Positions 35,285-43,883 of a stretch of 64,000 nucleotides of DNA are shown one piece after another. Within the stretch, counting starts at the first letter, position 1; the number at the start of each line of letters is the position of its first letter. The translations under genes and the position numbers were made by a program. Origin of the DNA: an uncultured Prevotella sp. (GTDB taxonomy: Bacteria; Bacteroidota; Bacteroidia; Bacteroidales; Bacteroidaceae); assembly GCA_946402275.1 (NCBI GenBank), contig CAMIVY010000013.1, positions 24,168 through 88,167 on the forward strand, given 5' to 3'. The notes under the pieces were generated by a model. That model was not told the DNA's origin. It saw only the letters and a program-made list of their open reading frames with translations, and made no database searches.

Positions 35285-37132
35285 ATGGCTGAACAATTAG
35301 ACATTCAAGAACTCGAACAGGTAGTTGTCCGATTCTCTGGAGACTCCGGCGACGGCATGCAGCTGGCCGGAAACATCTTTTCTACGGTCTCGGCGACTGT
35401 AGGTAACGGTATCTCAACATTCCCCGACTATCCTGCCGACATCCGCGCTCCGCAAGGCTCGCTGACGGGTGTGAGCGGTTTCCAGGTGCACATCGGTGCC
35501 GGGCAGGTGTACACGCCTGGCGATAAGTGCGACGTGCTGGTGGCTATGAATGCTGCTGCGCTGAAGACGCAGTATCGCTATGCCAAGTCGGATGCTACGA
35601 TCATCATCGACACCGACTCGTTCGGACCGAAGGATCTGGAGAAGGCTCAGTTCAAGACTGCCGACTATCTGGGCGAGATGGGCATTGACGGCGACCGCGT
35701 CATCCAGTGCCCGCTGACGCAGATGGTGAAGGACGCGCTGGCCGACTCGGGCATGGACAACAAGGCGGTGCTGAAGTGCCGCAACATGTTTGCGCTGGGT
35801 CTGGTGTGCTGGCTCTTCGACCGCGACCTGTCGCTGGTGGCCAACTACCTGAAGGAGAAGTTTGCCAAGAAGCCCCAGATAGCCGAGAACAACATCAAGG
35901 TGGTGCAGGCTGGCTATGACTATGGTCACAACACGCACTCGAGTGCTGTCAACGTGCGCCGCATCGAGACGCGTCACAAGGTGCCCGGCCGCTATATGGA
36001 CATCACGGGCAACAAGGCTACGGCCTACGGATTCATTGCTGCTGCCGAGAAGGCGGGGCTGAAGCTCTATCTGGGCTCGTATCCCATCACTCCGGCTACG
36101 GACGTGCTGCACGAGCTGTCGAAGCACAAGTCGCTGGGTGTGACCACCGTGCAGTGCGAGGACGAGATCAGCGGTGCCGCCTCGGCCCTGGGAGCATCGT
36201 TTGCCGGTGCCCTGGGCGTGACCTCTACCAGCGGGCCTGGCATCTGCCTGAAGAGCGAGGCCATGAACCTGGCTGTCATCATGGAGCTGCCCTTGGTGGT
36301 GCTCGACGTGCAGCGCGGCGGTCCGGCTACGGGTCTGCCCACCAAGTCGGAACAGACCGACCTGCTGCAGGTGCTCTTCGGACGTAACGGCGAGAGCCCC
36401 ATGCCCGTGCTGGCGGCTACGAGTCCTGCCGACTGCTTCGATGCTGCCTATCAGGCCTGCAAGATAGCGCTGGAGCACATGACTCCCGTCGTGCTGCTCA
36501 CCGATGCCTATATCGCCAACGGCTCAGGAGCCTTCCGTCTGCCCGAGATGGACAAGCTCGACAGCATCAATCCCCCTTATGTTCCTGAGGAGCTGAAGGG
36601 CAAGTGGGCTCCCTATATGCGTGCTGAGAACGGCACCCGCTACTGGGCAGTGCCTGGCCGCGAGGGCTTCACGCATATCCTGGGCGGTCTGGAGAAGGAC
36701 TCGGAGACGGGTGCCATCTCTACCAACCCTGAGAACCACGACCTGATGACGCGTCTGCGCCAGCAGAAGATTGCCAACATCGAGGTGCCCGACCTGGAGG
36801 TGGTCGGCGATGCAGACGATGCCGAGCTGCTCATCGTGGGTTTCGGCTCCACCTATGGTCATCTGCATGCTGCGATGGACGAGCTGCGCGAGGGCGGCAG
36901 GAAGGTGGCTCTGGCACAGTTCAAATACCTGAACCCGCTGCCCAAGAACACCAGCGAGGTGCTGAAGCGCTACAAGAAGGTGGTGGTGGCCGAGCAGAAC
37001 ATGGGCCAGCTGGCTGCCTACCTGCGCATGAAGGTCGACAACTTCGTGCCCTACAAGTTCAATCAGGTCAAGGGCCAGCCCTTCGTGGTAGAAGAGTTAG
37101 TCAACGCATTTGAGAACATTTTAAAGAAGTAA
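35285..37132 (+). CDS. korA: 2-oxoacid:acceptor oxidoreductase, alpha subunit (KorA type)
   Basis: 615 aa. The N-terminal gamma-type domain (VVRFSGDSGDGMQLAGNIFS, about 10-200) is fused to the alpha pyrimidine-binding domain (YPITPATDVLHEL, then ITSTSGPGICLKSEAMNLAV-like segments, about 235-600), as in 2-oxoglutarate:ferredoxin oxidoreductase. The enzyme converts a 2-oxoacid and CoA to acyl-CoA, CO2 and reduced ferredoxin. korB follows after five bases. Bases are GC-rich in third positions, typical of highly expressed genes. 2-oxoglutarate is the likeliest substrate, but branched-chain oxoacids are possible. Confidence 0.92.
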   Translation: MAEQLDIQELEQVVVRFSGDSGDGMQLAGNIFSTVSATVGNGISTFPDYPADIRAPQGSLTGVSGFQVHIGAGQVYTPGDKCDVLVAMNAAALKTQYRYAKSDATIIIDTDSFGPKDLEKAQFKTADYLGEMGIDGDRVIQCPLTQMVKDALADSGMDNKAVLKCRNMFALGLVCWLFDRDLSLVANYLKEKFAKKPQIAENNIKVVQAGYDYGHNTHSSAVNVRRIETRHKVPGRYMDITGNKATAYGFIAAAEKAGLKLYLGSYPITPATDVLHELSKHKSLGVTTVQCEDEISGAASALGASFAGALGVTSTSGPGICLKSEAMNLAVIMELPLVVLDVQRGGPATGLPTKSEQTDLLQVLFGRNGESPMPVLAATSPADCFDAAYQACKIALEHMTPVVLLTDAYIANGSGAFRLPEMDKLDSINPPYVPEELKGKWAPYMRAENGTRYWAVPGREGFTHILGGLEKDSETGAISTNPENHDLMTRLRQQKIANIEVPDLEVVGDADDAELLIVGFGSTYGHLHAAMDELREGGRKVALAQFKYLNPLPKNTSEVLKRYKKVVVAEQNMGQLAAYLRMKVDNFVPYKFNQVKGQPFVVEELVNAFENILKK

Positions 37133-37137
37133 AAGCA

Positions 37138-38145
37138 ATGAGTACATATACAGCAAATGATTTCAAGAAAGGCCAGCCTCGTTGGTGTCCAGGCTGTGGT
37201 GACCACTTCTTCCTGGCATCGTTCCACAAGGCTCTGGCAGAGATTGGCGTAGCCCCTTGGGATACGGCCGTCATCTCAGGTATCGGCTGTTCGAGCCGTC
37301 TGCCCCACTATATGGCCACCTATGGCATGAACACCATCCACGGCCGTGCGGCAGCAATCGCTACAGGCGCCAAAGTAGCCAACCCCAACCTGACCGTATG
37401 GCAGGTGAGCGGCGACGGTGACGGACTGGCCATCGGCGGCAACCACTTCATCCACGCCAACCGCCGTAACATCAACCTGAACATGATTCTGCTCAACAAT
37501 CGTATCTATGGTCTGACTAAGGGTCAGTATTCGCCCACGTCGCCTCGCGGCTTCGTCTCGAAGTCGAGCCCCTACGGTACGGTGGAAGACCCGTTCCGTC
37601 CTGCCGAGCTGTGCTTCGGAGCCCGCGGCCACTTCTTCGCCCGCGCCGTTGCCACCGATGCCCAGGGCACCGTTGACATCCTGAAGGCTGCCTACCAGCA
37701 CAAGGGTGCTGCCGTCTGCGAGATTCTGCAGAACTGCGTCATTTTCAACGACGGCACACACGAGGCCGTATATAACAAGGAGGGCCGCAAGAAGAATGCC
37801 ATCTACGTCCGTCACGGCGAGAAGCTCGTGTTCGGCGAGAACAACGAGTTCGGACTCGTACAGCAGGGCTTCGGACTGAAAATCGTGGAGATTGGCAAGG
37901 ACGGCTACACCATCGACGACGTACTGGTGCACGATGCCCACTGCGAGGACAACACCCTGCAGCTGAAGCTCGCCCTGATGGGCAACGGCGACGGATTCCC
38001 CGTAGCCCTCGGTGTCATCCGCGACGTCGATGCACCCACCTACGACGAGGCCGTCAGTGCCCAGATTGCCGAAGTCAGCGCGCAGAAGAAGTACCACAAT
38101 TTCGCCGAGCTGCTGGAGACCAACGATACGTGGGAGGTGAAGTAA
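37138..38145 (+). CDS. korB: 2-oxoacid:ferredoxin oxidoreductase, beta subunit (KorB type)
   Basis: 335 aa. The thiamine-diphosphate-binding subunit: RWCPGCGDH near the start, GIGCSSRLPHYM, and the GDGD motif GDGDGLAIGGNHFIHANRRNINLNMILLNNRIYGLTKGQ cut into its usual elements. With the alpha subunit it forms the heterodimeric oxidoreductase. No 4Fe-4S delta subunit gene is nearby. The pair ends in a strong terminator at 38176. Confidence 0.94.
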   Translation: MSTYTANDFKKGQPRWCPGCGDHFFLASFHKALAEIGVAPWDTAVISGIGCSSRLPHYMATYGMNTIHGRAAAIATGAKVANPNLTVWQVSGDGDGLAIGGNHFIHANRRNINLNMILLNNRIYGLTKGQYSPTSPRGFVSKSSPYGTVEDPFRPAELCFGARGHFFARAVATDAQGTVDILKAAYQHKGAAVCEILQNCVIFNDGTHEAVYNKEGRKKNAIYVRHGEKLVFGENNEFGLVQQGFGLKIVEIGKDGYTIDDVLVHDAHCEDNTLQLKLALMGNGDGFPVALGVIRDVDAPTYDEAVSAQIAEVSAQKKYHNFAELLETNDTWEVK

Positions 38146-38175
38146 GCACTAACACAAGAAATATATATACAGTAG

Positions 38176-38207
38176 AAAGCCCCGCAAGTTTTGTTTTGCG
38201 GGGCTTT
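38176..38207 (+). terminator. Terminator of korAB
   Basis: Stem AAAGCCCCGCAA / TTGCGGGGCTTT with an 8-nt T-rich loop, followed by AATTATT. Confidence 0.9.
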
Positions 38208-38212
38208 AATTA

Positions 38213-38499
38213 TTAATTGTTTATTTCAGTTGATTTCATCGGCTGATTTCCATCAATTGATTTCATCGACTGATGTCGCGACTCGGCATCAATCTGCGCG
38301 CTGGTGTTCACGGTATACAGCTGGAACACTCTGACCAGTGCGTCGGCAGCGGTCTCCATGGCGGTATTGCCACTGTTGCGCCACAGTCGTACCAGTGCGT
38401 ATAGCCTGCCTCGGTAAACACGGTGACGAAGGCGTCCAGCATGGCATAGTGCTGGGCATTCTTCAGTAAATTTTTGTTTGGACGAAGAAATTTCATCAT
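38213..38499 (-). pseudogene. Frameshifted remnant of a small hypothetical gene (DUF6261-like)
   Basis: Starting at ATG 38499 the minus strand reads MMKFLRPNKNLLKNAQHYAM, then LDAFVTVFTEAGYT; near 38390-38400 the sensible frame shifts to another that continues NTAMETAADALVRVFQLYTVNTSAQIDAES and stops at 38213. Start and end look like the two ends of one longer family (Bacteroidetes proteins of the DUF6261 kind begin this way), with the middle deleted and the frame broken. Neither frame alone makes a convincing protein. Confidence 0.6.
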
Positions 38500-38532
38500 A
38501 TGCTTTATTTTGTTTTATGTTATTAAATGCTT

Positions 38533-38760
38533 CCACCGGTTGGTAGGATCGTTACTTTCCCGTTTGGAGTCTTTCCACCGGTTGGTAGAAGTGCTACTTT
38601 CTTGTTTGGAACGTTTCCACCAGTTGGTAGAAGTGCTACTTTCTTGTTTGGAACGTTTCCACCAGTTGGTAGAAGTGCTACTTTCTTGTTTGGAACGTTT
38701 CCACCGGTTGGTAGAAGTGCTACTTTCTTGTTTGGAACGTTTCCACCGGTTGGTAGAAGG
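38533..38760. repeat. 42-bp minisatellite, five full units
   Basis: Units start at 38533, 38575, 38617, 38659 and 38701, with a partial sixth at 38743. Each contains CCACCGGTTGG or CCACCAGTTGG. Since 42 is a multiple of 3, frames stay open on both strands: repeats of FPPVGRSATFLFGT on plus and LLPTGGNVPNKKVA on minus. I treat it as a non-coding repeat. It lies upstream of the S37 peptidase promoter. Confidence 0.93.
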
Positions 38761-38802
38761 TAACTGTTTTTGTAAATATTTCGACTTTTTGGCATGCAGA
38801 CA

Positions 38803-38834
38803 TTTGGTTTTTTGTCCATTTAATCGTACCTTTG
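38803..38834 (+). promoter_or_regulatory. Promoter of S37 peptidase: TTTG-N20-TACCTTTG
   Basis: -33 TTTG at 38803-38806 and -7 box TACCTTTG at 38827-38834, spacing 20 bp. Confidence 0.78.
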
Positions 38835-38913
38835 CAAAGCCAATTCAAAAAAAACATCATTTATGTACCAGCAACAAGGACTTTTGGAGTACCCCAAAAA
38901 CGTTATAACGACT

Positions 38914-40455
38914 ATGAAGAAAATGTATTTATGGATGCTGGCTGCCATCCTGACCTGCGGCCTCACACTCACGTCGTGTGTGAAAGAAGACAATGCTGCT
39001 GTACCTGTCGTCCCCGGTGGCGAACTGGTACAGCCTGAGAACGATTTTGAGACTATGGTGCCGGCTCTTCCGGGCAATCCCGAGGTGATAGCCGCTCTGC
39101 AGAAAATTCCCGGCGTCAAGGACGTCAAGTGCTTCCATAATGTTAACATGGGCGAGTGCTACTTCTTCAACTTCGAGCAGGACATCGACCACATGAATCC
39201 CGCGCTGGGCAAATTCAAACAGCAGGTGGTGCTGAAGTACAAGGGAAAAGATGCTCACACCGTGCTGCATACAGAGGGCTACGCACTGAGAGGCGATCCG
39301 GAAGAAAACAAGAACCGTCTGGACAGTATCCTCCCGCCGGATATTGTAAAAACATACAAGACTAATTGCGTTGCCGTAGAGCACCGCTACCACGGATGGT
39401 CACTGCCACAGGGATACTCCAACGAATTCACATTCCTCAACACCTGGCAGCAGTCTTCCGACCTGCACTGCATCGTTACGGCACTGAAGGCTTCGGGCAT
39501 GTTCAGCGGCAAGTGGGTATCGACTGGCGTGAGCAAGAACGGCGAGACCACGGCCTTCTATGCCTACCACTACCCCAACGAGATGGATGCCTACGTGCCC
39601 TACTGCGGCCCATACCTCACATCGCTCAATGACAAGCGCGTCGGCACCCAAGTGCTCACGGCACCAGACCTCAAGGATGAACTTGAGAAGACAAAGGCTG
39701 CCATCCGCTATGCTTTCAGCAACAAGACACTACTGAACCAGCTGACAGCATGGTATGCGACAGAAAAGGCCAAAACGGTAAAGGGCATGACGCAAGCCCA
39801 GATAGAAGCCATGTTTGCCGGAGAAATCCTCGGAAACCTGTTCGACAAGGAGGCTTATGTACATGTCAACCTGTGGAGGAGCTGGATACCCACCGAGACA
39901 AGTTCGGCAGAAGAATTCTACAAGTTCTTCATGGCTGACAAAAGCACCAAGTACAAGAACGAGACCAAGCAGGAAATTGCCGCCCGCCAAGCACTCGCCA
40001 AGCACGAGCTGAACGTGCAGACCGGCTTCGACTTCCTCGGTCGCCGTGCCGCCGCACCGGCAAAACGCCTCGACCCCTATGTGGCGCAGACCTGTGTCGA
40101 TCTGGGCAATTTCAGTTGGGACTATGCTTGGTTTGAGGATCTGCTGACACCACAACAATTGAAGGAGCTCAATGCCTATGAACTTAATCCAAAGACGTTT
40201 GGCGTCACCTACGACAATGGCAAGTTCATCAACGAGTTCCTGGAGGCCATGAAGACCACGCCGTGCAAGATGCTCTTCGTCTATGGCGGTTCCGATCCCT
40301 GGACGGGTGGAGCCATTGCCGACGACATCGTCAATGCCAATCCTAACATCAGCAAGATGATTGTGCAGTATGGCATACACAACGACATTACTTCTTATTG
40401 GACTGAGGCAAACAAGAAACAATTGAGTGATTTCCTCGACCCCTTCCTGAAATAA
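38914..40455 (+). CDS. S37-type serine peptidase lipoprotein
   Basis: 513 aa from MKKMYLWMLAAILTCGLTLTSC, a lipoprotein signal with Cys22. The body resembles the PS-10/S37 (and related S28) prolyl or tripeptidyl aminopeptidases: HTEGYAL, VAVEHRYHGWSLPQ, nucleophile elbow GVSKNGET (GxSxxG), then FVYGGSDPWTGGA with the Asp and a late HNDI with the His. It likely removes peptides from protein N-termini at the cell surface or periplasm. The frame is open 17 codons upstream (38863) but MKKM fits a lipoprotein signal. It has its own promoter and terminator. Confidence 0.85.
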   Translation: MKKMYLWMLAAILTCGLTLTSCVKEDNAAVPVVPGGELVQPENDFETMVPALPGNPEVIAALQKIPGVKDVKCFHNVNMGECYFFNFEQDIDHMNPALGKFKQQVVLKYKGKDAHTVLHTEGYALRGDPEENKNRLDSILPPDIVKTYKTNCVAVEHRYHGWSLPQGYSNEFTFLNTWQQSSDLHCIVTALKASGMFSGKWVSTGVSKNGETTAFYAYHYPNEMDAYVPYCGPYLTSLNDKRVGTQVLTAPDLKDELEKTKAAIRYAFSNKTLLNQLTAWYATEKAKTVKGMTQAQIEAMFAGEILGNLFDKEAYVHVNLWRSWIPTETSSAEEFYKFFMADKSTKYKNETKQEIAARQALAKHELNVQTGFDFLGRRAAAPAKRLDPYVAQTCVDLGNFSWDYAWFEDLLTPQQLKELNAYELNPKTFGVTYDNGKFINEFLEAMKTTPCKMLFVYGGSDPWTGGAIADDIVNANPNISKMIVQYGIHNDITSYWTEANKKQLSDFLDPFLK

Positions 40456-40476
40456 TTGCAATGTCCACTTGGCAAT

Positions 40477-40510
40477 CATCCCCGACGCACGGCGCGCCGG
40501 GGATGTTTTT
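40477..40510 (+). terminator. Terminator of S37 peptidase gene
   Basis: Stem CATCCCCG / CGGGGATG with a 13-nt GC-rich loop, followed by TTTTT. Confidence 0.85.
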
Positions 40511-40577
40511 CGAGTATTTATGCACGCTCGCTGAAAAATTGGCGGGGGCGGGGGCGTGCCGTCCATAATCTTTTTCG

Positions 40578-40585
40578 TACCTTTG
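40578..40585 (+). promoter_or_regulatory. -7 box TACCTTTG of DASS transporter gene
   Basis: TAnnTTTG match 37 bases before the ATG at 40622; it lies inside a longer open frame, which rules out the earlier start at 40556. Confidence 0.7.
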
Positions 40586-40621
40586 CAGCCACGAAAATAT
40601 AACATATCACAACAGACAACC

Positions 40622-42127
40622 ATGTTCAATAACTACAACGGATTTCATCTCGTACAGTCGTATCACGACTTGCGACACATGCGCAAATACCACCCCTCGA
40701 ACGCCGTCACACGGTGCATCAAGGTAGTGATTGTCGCATTAGTAACCCTCCTGCTCTGGAACATGCCGACCGAATGGTTCGGCATAGAGAACCTGACCGT
40801 CGTCCAGCAGCGCGTGATAGCCATCTTCGCCTTCGCCACCCTGATGTGGATCCTGGAGATTGTCTCCTCGTGGGCTACGTCGATAGCCATCATCGTGCTC
40901 ATGCTGCTGTTCTGCACAGATAGCGGCATATCGCCGATGGTCAACGAGGAAGAGGTAGGAAAACTGCTATCGTACAAGGGTGTGATGGCTTGTTTCGCCG
41001 ACCCGGTCATCATGCTGTTCATAGGCGGTTTCGTACTGGCCATCGCTGCCACGAAGACGGGATTGGACGCACAGCTGGCGAAAGTGCTATTGCGCCCGTT
41101 CGGCACAAAGAGCGAAATGGTACTGCTGGGATTCCTGCTGGTCACCGGACTGTTCTCCATGTTCGTGTCGAACACAGCCACGGCAGCCATGATGCTGACG
41201 TTCCTCACCCCCGTGTTCCGCCAACTGCCTCCCGAGGGCAAGGGCCGTGTCGCACTGGCCATGTCCATCCCCGTGGCTGCCAACCTGGGCGGCATGGGAA
41301 CACCCATCGGCACACCGCCTAACAACATCGCACTGAAATACCTGAACGACCCCGAGGGACTGAACCTCGGACTGGGCTTCGGACAGTGGATGATGTTCAT
41401 GATCCCACTGGTCATCGTGCTGCTGCTCATCAGCTGGCGACTGCTGCTGAAAATGTTCCCGTTCACCCAGAAGACCATCGAACTGAATATTGACGGGGGC
41501 ATGCAGAAAGGGTTCCATTCGTGGGTGGTCATCGCCACGTTTATCCTGACCGTAGCACTCTGGCTGACCGACCGCTTCACGGGCATCAACGCCAATACGG
41601 TGGCAATGATTCCGTTCTGTATCTTCGCACTGACGGGTGTCATCAACAAGCGCGACCTGGAGCAAATCAACTGGAGCGTCATCTGGATGGTGGCTGGCGG
41701 CTTCGCACTGGGCTATGGCCTGAACGCCTCCGGACTGGCTGCCAACGCCGTGGAGAGCATACCCTTCGGCGAATTCTCGCCCCTACTTATCCTGCTCATG
41801 GGTGGAGCTATCTGCTATACGCTCTCAAACTTCATATCCAACTCAGCCACGGCAGCCCTGCTCATGCCTATTCTGGCAGTAGTATGCGGAGCCATGGGCG
41901 ACAAGCTGGCACCCATCGGCGGCACAGGCACTATCCTCATTGGCGTGGCCATCGCAGCCTCCAGCGCCATGATCCTGCCCATCTCCACCCCGCCTAATGC
42001 GCTGGCCTTTGCCACTGGCTACGTGCAGCAGAAGGAAATGTCGAAGATTGGCGTCATCATGGGTGTCATCTCAATGGTGCTGGGATTCGGACTGGTCTAT
42101 CTGATGGGTATCATGCACATCCTGTAA
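40622..42127 (+). CDS. DASS family (SLC13) sodium/anion symporter
   Basis: 501 aa, about 11-12 membrane segments. The two Ser-Asn-Thr/Ser sodium-site motifs of the divalent anion:sodium symporter family are present: FVSNTATAAMMLTF and ISNSATAALLMPIL, with GTPIGTPPN and ISTPPNALAFATGYV after each. It would import C4-dicarboxylates such as succinate or malate, or another divalent anion, with sodium. It is a single gene; the substrate is not readable. Confidence 0.93.
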   Translation: MFNNYNGFHLVQSYHDLRHMRKYHPSNAVTRCIKVVIVALVTLLLWNMPTEWFGIENLTVVQQRVIAIFAFATLMWILEIVSSWATSIAIIVLMLLFCTDSGISPMVNEEEVGKLLSYKGVMACFADPVIMLFIGGFVLAIAATKTGLDAQLAKVLLRPFGTKSEMVLLGFLLVTGLFSMFVSNTATAAMMLTFLTPVFRQLPPEGKGRVALAMSIPVAANLGGMGTPIGTPPNNIALKYLNDPEGLNLGLGFGQWMMFMIPLVIVLLLISWRLLLKMFPFTQKTIELNIDGGMQKGFHSWVVIATFILTVALWLTDRFTGINANTVAMIPFCIFALTGVINKRDLEQINWSVIWMVAGGFALGYGLNASGLAANAVESIPFGEFSPLLILLMGGAICYTLSNFISNSATAALLMPILAVVCGAMGDKLAPIGGTGTILIGVAIAASSAMILPISTPPNALAFATGYVQQKEMSKIGVIMGVISMVLGFGLVYLMGIMHIL

Positions 42128-42162
42128 CAACACTGTCTGCGAACTTTCGGGCACAAACAAAA

Positions 42163-42201
42163 CTTTAGGGCTGTCGGAACGCTTTCCGACAGCCCTAAAA
42201 G
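42163..42201 (-). terminator. Strong hairpin; T-run on minus strand
   Basis: Near-perfect stem AGGGCTGTCGGAA / TTCCGACAGCCCT with flanking CTTT/AAAG. The T-rich tail (TTTTGTTTG) follows on the minus strand, so it terminates transcription coming from the tolC side or a small RNA; it may also serve the DASS gene. Confidence 0.82.
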
Positions 42202-42449
42202 CAACAAAACAAACTACTAATGATATTACTACTAAAACAAATCTTACTACTCAAAAAAAAACCAAAACTTTCTTTCTACTTTAAAACTAATAATTGCGTT
42301 TCAAAACTCCCGTTTTTTCACGTTGCAAAGTTACGGCATTTTTCGGAAACGTATTATCTGTTTTGTTTCACAGATTTTATTTTTTGTATCATCATTCGGA
42401 AAACATTCTTTTTTCTGTAGTTTGCCATATCATTTTTCCGACCTAAACA
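42202..42449 (-). ncRNA. AT-rich gap with a possible small RNA
   Basis: No gene is seen in 42128-42449. On the minus strand a TAACTTTG box (42335-42342) would start a transcript of roughly 160 nt ending at the hairpin 42163-42201. There is no clear -33 element, so this is only a candidate; the hairpin could instead be the operon terminator of tolC. Confidence 0.3.
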
Positions 42450-43802
42450 TCAGAATTCGAGCTCCTTACCACGATAGAACTGGAGGAGTGCCGTCTGGTA
42501 TAGATACTCATAACGGGCTCTCACATAATCGCTTTCGGCATTCAGATAACGGTTCTTGGCCTGGTCGAACTCGGTGATGTTGGCCTTGCCTATCTCGTAC
42601 TTGGCCTGCATCAGCACAAAGGCGTCCTTGCTGCTCTGGGCGGCGGCATAGCTGCTCTCGTGCTTGGAGTGGGCAGCCACCGCATTATAATAGGCCTGCT
42701 GAATCTCCTTATAGAGCGTCTTCTTCGTGTTGTCAAGCACGAGCTGCTGATTTTCGCGGGCTATGCGGGCATTGCGGATATTATTGCGGGTGGCCAGTCG
42801 GTTGAAGAGCGTGTAGTTCAGCGATACACCCAGATACTGTGCGAAGTTGTTCTTCAGCTGGGTGAAGAAAGGATCGGCTTTGTTGCCGTTCGTCTTGAAA
42901 TAGTTGCTCTGCAGTCCGGCATTGAAGTTCAGCGTGGGGTAAAGCGCCGCCTGCGCAATCTTTATGCTGCGCTCCGTACCCTGGAGACGGAACTGCTCGG
43001 CGAGGATTTCAGGCTTGAAGGCAATGGCTTCCTGATAAATCACCTCGGGAGAAGGGAGATTCGTCACGGATTCCAGCGTGGCCAGCTCGCTCAGCGTGGG
43101 GCGGACGATGGAAAAGCCCTCGGGGGTAGGCAATTCCAGAAGCTGGCTCAGCGCGAGCAGCGAGAGCTGGTAGGAATTGTCGGCCTGCGTAGCTGTCAGG
43201 CGCGACTTCTCCAAGGTTGCCTGTTGCTGCGAGAGTTCCACCTGACTGGCTTTGCCGTTCTGGAACAGTCCCTGCAGGCGAACCACCTGCACGGAGTCGA
43301 TGCTGATCTGGCGATGCGCCACGTCTGCCATCTCCGAGTCGTAGAGAATCTGCACGTATGCCTTGGCCACCTGCATACGGATATCGTTGCGGGCCTTCTC
43401 CAAATCCTGCACGGCAGCATCCAGGTTCAGCTGGTTCAGCTTGATGGTGTTCGGAATATTAAAGCCCGTGAAGAGCGGAACACTGGTACCCAAGCCGAAC
43501 GAGGTGTTGTTGGTGTTGCGGTTGGAGTAGGTTCCGTCGATGGTCTGCGCACGACCGAAGTTGAGCGTCTCACTGGCCGACAGGCTGAGGTTAGGCAGAC
43601 GACTGTTCCGGGCTGTTGACAGTTGGATGTCGCGCTGGCGCTCGGCATTGGTTTTCTGGCGGATGCCGATGTTGTGGGCAATGGCATGCTCCATACACTG
43701 GCGGAGCGTCCAAGGCTGCTGGGCCTGCGCCGGACTAAATAAGAAAGAAAAAATAATAAATAATAAAGCCCATTGACCACGACTTATTGAATGCTTATCC
43801 AT
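42450..43802 (-). CDS. TolC family outer membrane efflux protein
   Basis: 450 aa with signal peptide (WALLFIIFSFLFSPAQAQ). Two TolC repeats of long coiled-coil helices are visible (LNLDAAVQDLEKARNDIRMQVAKAYVQILYD, and the second KTLYKEIQQAYYNAVAAHSKHES). It forms the outer-membrane channel of a tripartite pump. It lies last in the minus-strand series, directly after the membrane fusion protein, and so completes a MacAB-TolC-like system. An ATG two codons earlier (43808) is also possible. Confidence 0.93.
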   Translation of the reverse strand: MDKHSISRGQWALLFIIFSFLFSPAQAQQPWTLRQCMEHAIAHNIGIRQKTNAERQRDIQLSTARNSRLPNLSLSASETLNFGRAQTIDGTYSNRNTNNTSFGLGTSVPLFTGFNIPNTIKLNQLNLDAAVQDLEKARNDIRMQVAKAYVQILYDSEMADVAHRQISIDSVQVVRLQGLFQNGKASQVELSQQQATLEKSRLTATQADNSYQLSLLALSQLLELPTPEGFSIVRPTLSELATLESVTNLPSPEVIYQEAIAFKPEILAEQFRLQGTERSIKIAQAALYPTLNFNAGLQSNYFKTNGNKADPFFTQLKNNFAQYLGVSLNYTLFNRLATRNNIRNARIARENQQLVLDNTKKTLYKEIQQAYYNAVAAHSKHESSYAAAQSSKDAFVLMQAKYEIGKANITEFDQAKNRYLNAESDYVRARYEYLYQTALLQFYRGKELEF

Positions 43803-43883
43803 CTTCATCTCAATTTTTATTTCCTATTTCTCAATTTATATCTCTCAATTTTTATTTTTTACTTCTTATTTCTTATTCATGGG

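Noticed and set aside
35414..36478. Long minus-strand frame inside korA
   Set aside because: High-GC codon bias in korA opens the opposite strand; the translation has no family features.
37276..38097. Minus-strand 273-residue frame opposite korB
   Set aside because: Antisense shadow with repetitive Val/Leu-rich composition, no motif or promoter.
38533..38760. Repeat protein gene on either strand
   Set aside because: Open frames follow automatically from the 42-bp period; no signal, no clear promoter on the minus strand.
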